A stretch of DNA of 64,000 nucleotides from Cacajao melanocephalus (lineage: Eukaryota > Chordata > Mammalia > Primates > Pitheciidae), in the NCBI GenBank assembly GCA_963573385.1, contig CAUYLG010075545.1, forward strand, positions 22,562-86,561, in the 5' to 3' direction. This document shows, in pieces, positions 61,190-64,000 of the stretch (positions within the stretch are counted from its first letter, which is position 1; every line of letters starts with the position of its first letter). The position numbers and the translations under genes were made by a program. The notes beneath the pieces are model-generated. The model saw nothing but the letters and a program-made list of their open reading frames with translations. It was not told where the DNA came from and did not search any database.

Positions 61190-62805
61190 TAAAGGATTAA
61201 AGGTTGCTTTGATTATAAAAGTGGCAATGTTTATATTGTACAATACACATAATCTGTATAAAAGAGAAAATTTTTTTAATTCTTCAATTTTTTCATTAAA
61301 AATTAATCACTGTGAATGTTTTGGGTTTGCTCCCTGTCAATATTTATATGTGCATGTTTATAAATTCATGCTCATTTATCACCACCCCCACACACAAACT
61401 CAGTGCTATAATATACATATAGCTTTTATAAATTGAGGAAAATAACAATATGTGTGTACAGAGTTGTGAAAATCAAATAAAATAACATCCTGAAGTATCT
61501 GTCCCAGAGTTTGGTTCATACTAAGTGCCCAAAATATTAGCTATTATTTCAGTTATTCAGATGTATAACCTACTTGTTCACACAATATCTGGTGGGCATC
61601 TTCTCTGGTTAAAATATGATTTTTAACACCTTCAGTCATGGGGTCACTGAAGACATGGTCTTTCGTCAAAGGATACTGGGTTGGAGTGTCTAATGGTTCT
61701 GCCATTTACTACTTGTGGGAGCTTGCATGTGATTTCCTCATTCAAAGTTTGTGGGTAATGTTTATCTTTCAGATTTTTTTGTTTTGGGGATTAGAAATCA
61801 TGTGTGCAAGGCATCAAAATAAGTACCAAATTGATATTACCAATTGTTTCCAGTGTTCTGCTGTGATAGCTGCAATGAGCATGTTCATGTATGCTGCTTT
61901 TTCCTTCTGTTAGTTATTTCCTTGGGAATGATTCCCAGAAATTGGATTATTGAGTAAAAAGATTTGAAAATAGTTATGTTTTTTGTATTTACTGTTATTC
62001 TCTTTTCCAATAAGTTTCAACCAATATATAATGTAATAAGCAAAGCACCTCATATATTTAAAGAATGTCCCTATACCTGTTTCATTCAAGTCCAGATCCT
62101 AAGCTCAGCAGTTAAGAAGGGGAAAATCTGGGATGGATTTTATTGCAGGAATTTCAAGCCACTGGGAATTGAACAGATGGTGCTAACTCATTTTACATTT
62201 GAGAGATCACCAGTCAGCCATGCTCAGTAACAGCTTTCAGAAACATCTGGATTTAAACTTACAGCCTAAACATGACAGGTTAAGTAGTATAGAGTTATAA
62301 AATAACTTCATGACTAGATTCTCAAAAATCCAAATTCCCTGAGATTTTTACAATTTTTAATGATCAGAAAAGTTTCAAACGATGTAAGCATTAAGAATCA
62401 CATAAACTATATAGTACATCAATTTGATATTGTGGAATTCAAAGTTTGCATGGTCTATGAAGCTTTTAAAAATACTATTCTGAAGGTACAAAAATACAAC
62501 AATTTTACTCAAGGGAGCACAAAAATATATGTAGGTTTCCAGTTATAGTTATTAAATCTTACTAAATTTATGTGAAACAAATAGTTAACATTTTAAGAAT
62601 AGAGAGAGGAAATTTTTAAAATTGCCTAAAAACCAACACTTATGACATTTTATCCATGTCATAAGTCTTACTGGAATGCAAGCTTCTGGAATGCAGACCT
62701 CAGATCTAATACATTGCTTTTCAATGTTTGGTATAGTGATAGGCACTGCATGTATGTCTAAGTAAATGGTGACTGTTCCAGTCACTACTATTGATTTAAC
62801 ATATA
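61190..62805. other. Mostly unassigned DNA
   Basis: 'gttatttccttgggaatgat' and 'tcccagaaattggattattg' near 61913-61951 look like an antisense old-L1 block (tatttccttaggataaattc, ctagaagtggaattgctggg), but too little is left to set limits. Nothing else recognised. Confidence 0.4.
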
Positions 62806-63079
62806 GGGAGTCTTCAAAAAGTTCATGGAAAGTGCATATTATGGAAAAAGCTATGCATGGATTTAAAAATTTTTGCACAAAAATACATCTGTACTAACTT
62901 GTAACATGTCTGAACAGGATCTAGTCTGAATCACTAAGAAGAATAAGATATCTGTTTGAAAAGAGCCTTTATTAAAACAACATGAATTCTGCTAAAATTG
63001 AAGCAAGAACAAACATCAAATTTTTGGTGAAGCTTAGTGGAAGAATGCTGAAATCATTAATGCTTTTCAAAAATTTTAT
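62806..63079 (+). mobile_element. Hsmar2-type mariner, 5' part
   Basis: Starts after a TA dinucleotide at 62804-62805 with the terminal sequence GGGAGTCTTCAAAAAGTTCA, followed by 'gcatattatggaaaaagcta', 'tgcatggatttaaaaatttt', 'acatgtctgaacaggatcta' and 'gtctgaatcactaagaagaa', as in the human mariner family Hsmar2. It stops at 63079 where a primate L1 begins, so the rest of the element should lie beyond the L1. Confidence 0.8.
62982..63079 (+). pseudogene. Mariner transposase N-terminus, truncated
   Basis: The frame from ATG 62982 gives about 32 residues containing 'RTNIKFLVKLSGRMLKSLML'. This resembles the first helix-turn-helix of mariner transposases (the NIKFxVKLG-type start, which binds the terminal inverted repeat). 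The catalytic DDD domain is absent because an L1 insertion interrupts the gene, so the product cannot be functional. The continuing frame into 63236 is L1 5'UTR sequence. Confidence 0.65.
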
Positions 63080-63480
63080 GGGGAGAGAGATCCAAGATGG
63101 CCGATTAACACAGCTTAGGATTGTAGCTCCCAGTGAAAGTGCAGAGAGTGAGTGGACACTGCACTTTCAAACGAGTTTTTGTTGCCCACAGACTGGGAGA
63201 TTCCCGGCAGAGGAGCCACATGGGTCGCCAGCGTGACTTTTTTGGCCGGCGCGGCTATTTTGCCGCCTCCCCAGCGCAGCACTTCTCGGTGCAGAGTATA
63301 CCGGATGGGGTGCCCTTTGAGTCAGGCTCATCTGGTCCCATTCCCACAAGGAGAACAGCAATTGGAAGCGCTGAGGACTGAGAGTTTCACAGTAAGCACA
63401 GCTGAACCGAGAAGGTCCAGCTCTGTGGGGAAGGGGCGTCCACCAAAGAAAAACTAAGAAACAGAAAAAACTTCATCACC
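63080..63480 (+). promoter_or_regulatory. L1 5'UTR, tandem copy 1
   Basis: Starts GGGGAGAGAGATCCAAGATG, containing the AAGATGGCC core that in L1 elements binds YY1 and sets the RNA polymerase II start. It continues through 'gggtcgccagcgtgactttt', 'ggaagcgctgaggactgaga' and 'ggggaaggggcgtccaccaa' to 'gaaaaaacttcatcacc'. The sequence is CpG-rich and recalls older primate L1 (L1PA/L1PB-grade) 5'UTRs. It is followed directly by a second copy. Confidence 0.88.
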
Positions 63481-63964
63481 GGGCGGAGAGATCCAAGATA
63501 GCCGATTAACAACAGCTCAGGATTGTAGCTCCCAGTGAAAGCGCAGAGAGCGAGTGGACGCTGCAATTTCAGATGAATTTCTGTTAGCCACAAACTGGGA
63601 GCTACCCAACGGAGGAGCCACACGGGTCGCCAGCACAACTCTTTTGGCCGGCGCAGCTGTTTTGCCGGTGCCCTGGCACAGTGCAGTGCTTCTCAGTGTG
63701 GAGTATATGGGACTGGGTGCCCTTTGAGTCGGGCTATGCTGGTCCCATCCCCACAAAGAGAACAGCAATTGGAAGCGCTGAGGACGCAGAGTTTTACAGT
63801 AAGCACAGCTGAACCCAGGAAGGCCTAGCTCTGTGGGGAAGGGGCGTCCACCAGAGGAAAACTAAGAAACAGAAAAAACTTCATCACCAACAAGCTGGAC
63901 GTCCACTCAGACCCAATCTGAAAGTCAGCAATTACAAAGATGACAGGTGGATAAATCCACAAAA
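63481..63964 (+). promoter_or_regulatory. L1 5'UTR, tandem copy 2, to the ORF1 start
   Basis: Starts GGGCGGAGAGATCCAAGATA, offset 400 bp from copy 1, and repeats the whole unit to 'cttcatcacc' at 63888. It then continues into sequence copy 1 lacks, 'aacaagctggacgtccactc', 'gaaagtcagcaattacaaag' and 'tgacaggtggataaatccac', leading to ORF1. Here the core reads AAGATAGCC, one change from the YY1-type AAGATGGCC. The two copies are about 87% identical by rough hand count, with several differences at CpG sites. Confidence 0.9.
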
Positions 63965-64000
63965 ATGGGAAGAAACCAGTGCAAAAAGGCTGAGAACACC
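63965..64000 (+). CDS. L1 ORF1 (ORF1p), first 12 codons, partial
   Basis: ATG at 63965 opens MGRNQCKKAENT, which matches the start of ORF1p in older primate L1 elements. ORF1p is an RNA-binding, trimeric coiled-coil protein that coats L1 RNA in the cytoplasm. The window ends after exactly 12 codons, so the coiled coil, RRM and C-terminal domain would be outside. Whether the frame stays open cannot be seen. Age suggests it does not. Confidence 0.85.
   Translation, partial: MGRNQCKKAENT

Noticed and set aside
62982..63236. 84-codon frame as an intact gene
   Set aside because: The first 32 or so codons are mariner transposase, the rest reads into L1 5'UTR. It is a fusion created by insertion, not a designed protein.
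63080..63480. CpG-rich start as a gene CpG-island promoter
   Set aside because: It is the internal promoter of an L1 element, shown by the L1 core motif and by the ORF1 start downstream.
63133..63768. Several overlapping frames of 82-101 codons on both strands
   Set aside because: They lie in the GC-rich L1 5'UTR, where stop codons are rare. Known L1 5'UTR logic explains them.

Overview
The window looks like primate, most likely human, nuclear DNA. The repeats show this: seven Alu copies (J and S type, 7SL-derived), a Hsmar2-type mariner, the 5' end of a primate-type L1, a MaLR (MST/THE1-type) solo LTR, MLT1-type LTRs, and a dense background of MIR, L2 and CR1/L3 fossils shared by mammals. 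The DNA is AT-rich by eye. The only clearly GC-rich stretch is the L1 5'UTR at the right edge. I see no protein-coding exon, no structural RNA gene, no CpG island and no CRISPR-like array. The open reading frames are short, look random, or lie in repeats. The window fits a gene desert or the inside of a long intron. Nothing in it looks like a microbial or viral gene system.

Layout. 1-8 kb: faint L2 pieces, an AT-rich tract, one Alu, then two LTR-like elements in opposite orientations (about 4.6-5.5 kb and 7.4-8.1 kb) that share a common 5' half. 8-18 kb: a MIR, an unclassified old LTR-like repeat, an AluS with target-site duplications, and several kilobases without recognisable features. 18-24 kb: L2, MLT1, MIR, a TG microsatellite, a long antisense L2, a 25-bp inverted repeat, an L1M 3' piece, a MER20/MER5-type element, an AluJ and a CR1/L3 reverse-transcriptase fossil. 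24-38 kb: MIR, L2 and CR1/L3 fossils, a DNA-transposon fossil split by an Alu, and a long sense L2. 38-45 kb: microsatellites, and an L1M 3' end split by a solo LTR that keeps a 5-bp duplication. 45-53 kb: Alus (one with an internal deletion), an MLT1-like LTR, short tandem repeats, and a MIR nested in an L2. 53-58 kb: a CR1/L3 LINE 3' end interrupted by a MIR, and a 152-bp segment present twice 1.18 kb apart. 58-64 kb: MIR, L2, AluS, then a Hsmar2 fragment cut by a primate L1 whose 5'UTR carries two tandem copies of a 400-bp unit. The first 12 codons of L1 ORF1 end exactly at the window edge.

There is no operon or pathway. What the window records is a layered insertion history: CR1/L3, L2 and MIR first, then MLT1, DNA transposons and old L1, then mariner, L1 and Alu. 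All family names come from recalled consensus features and were not checked by alignment. Boundaries of old repeats are approximate, often by 10-50 bp.
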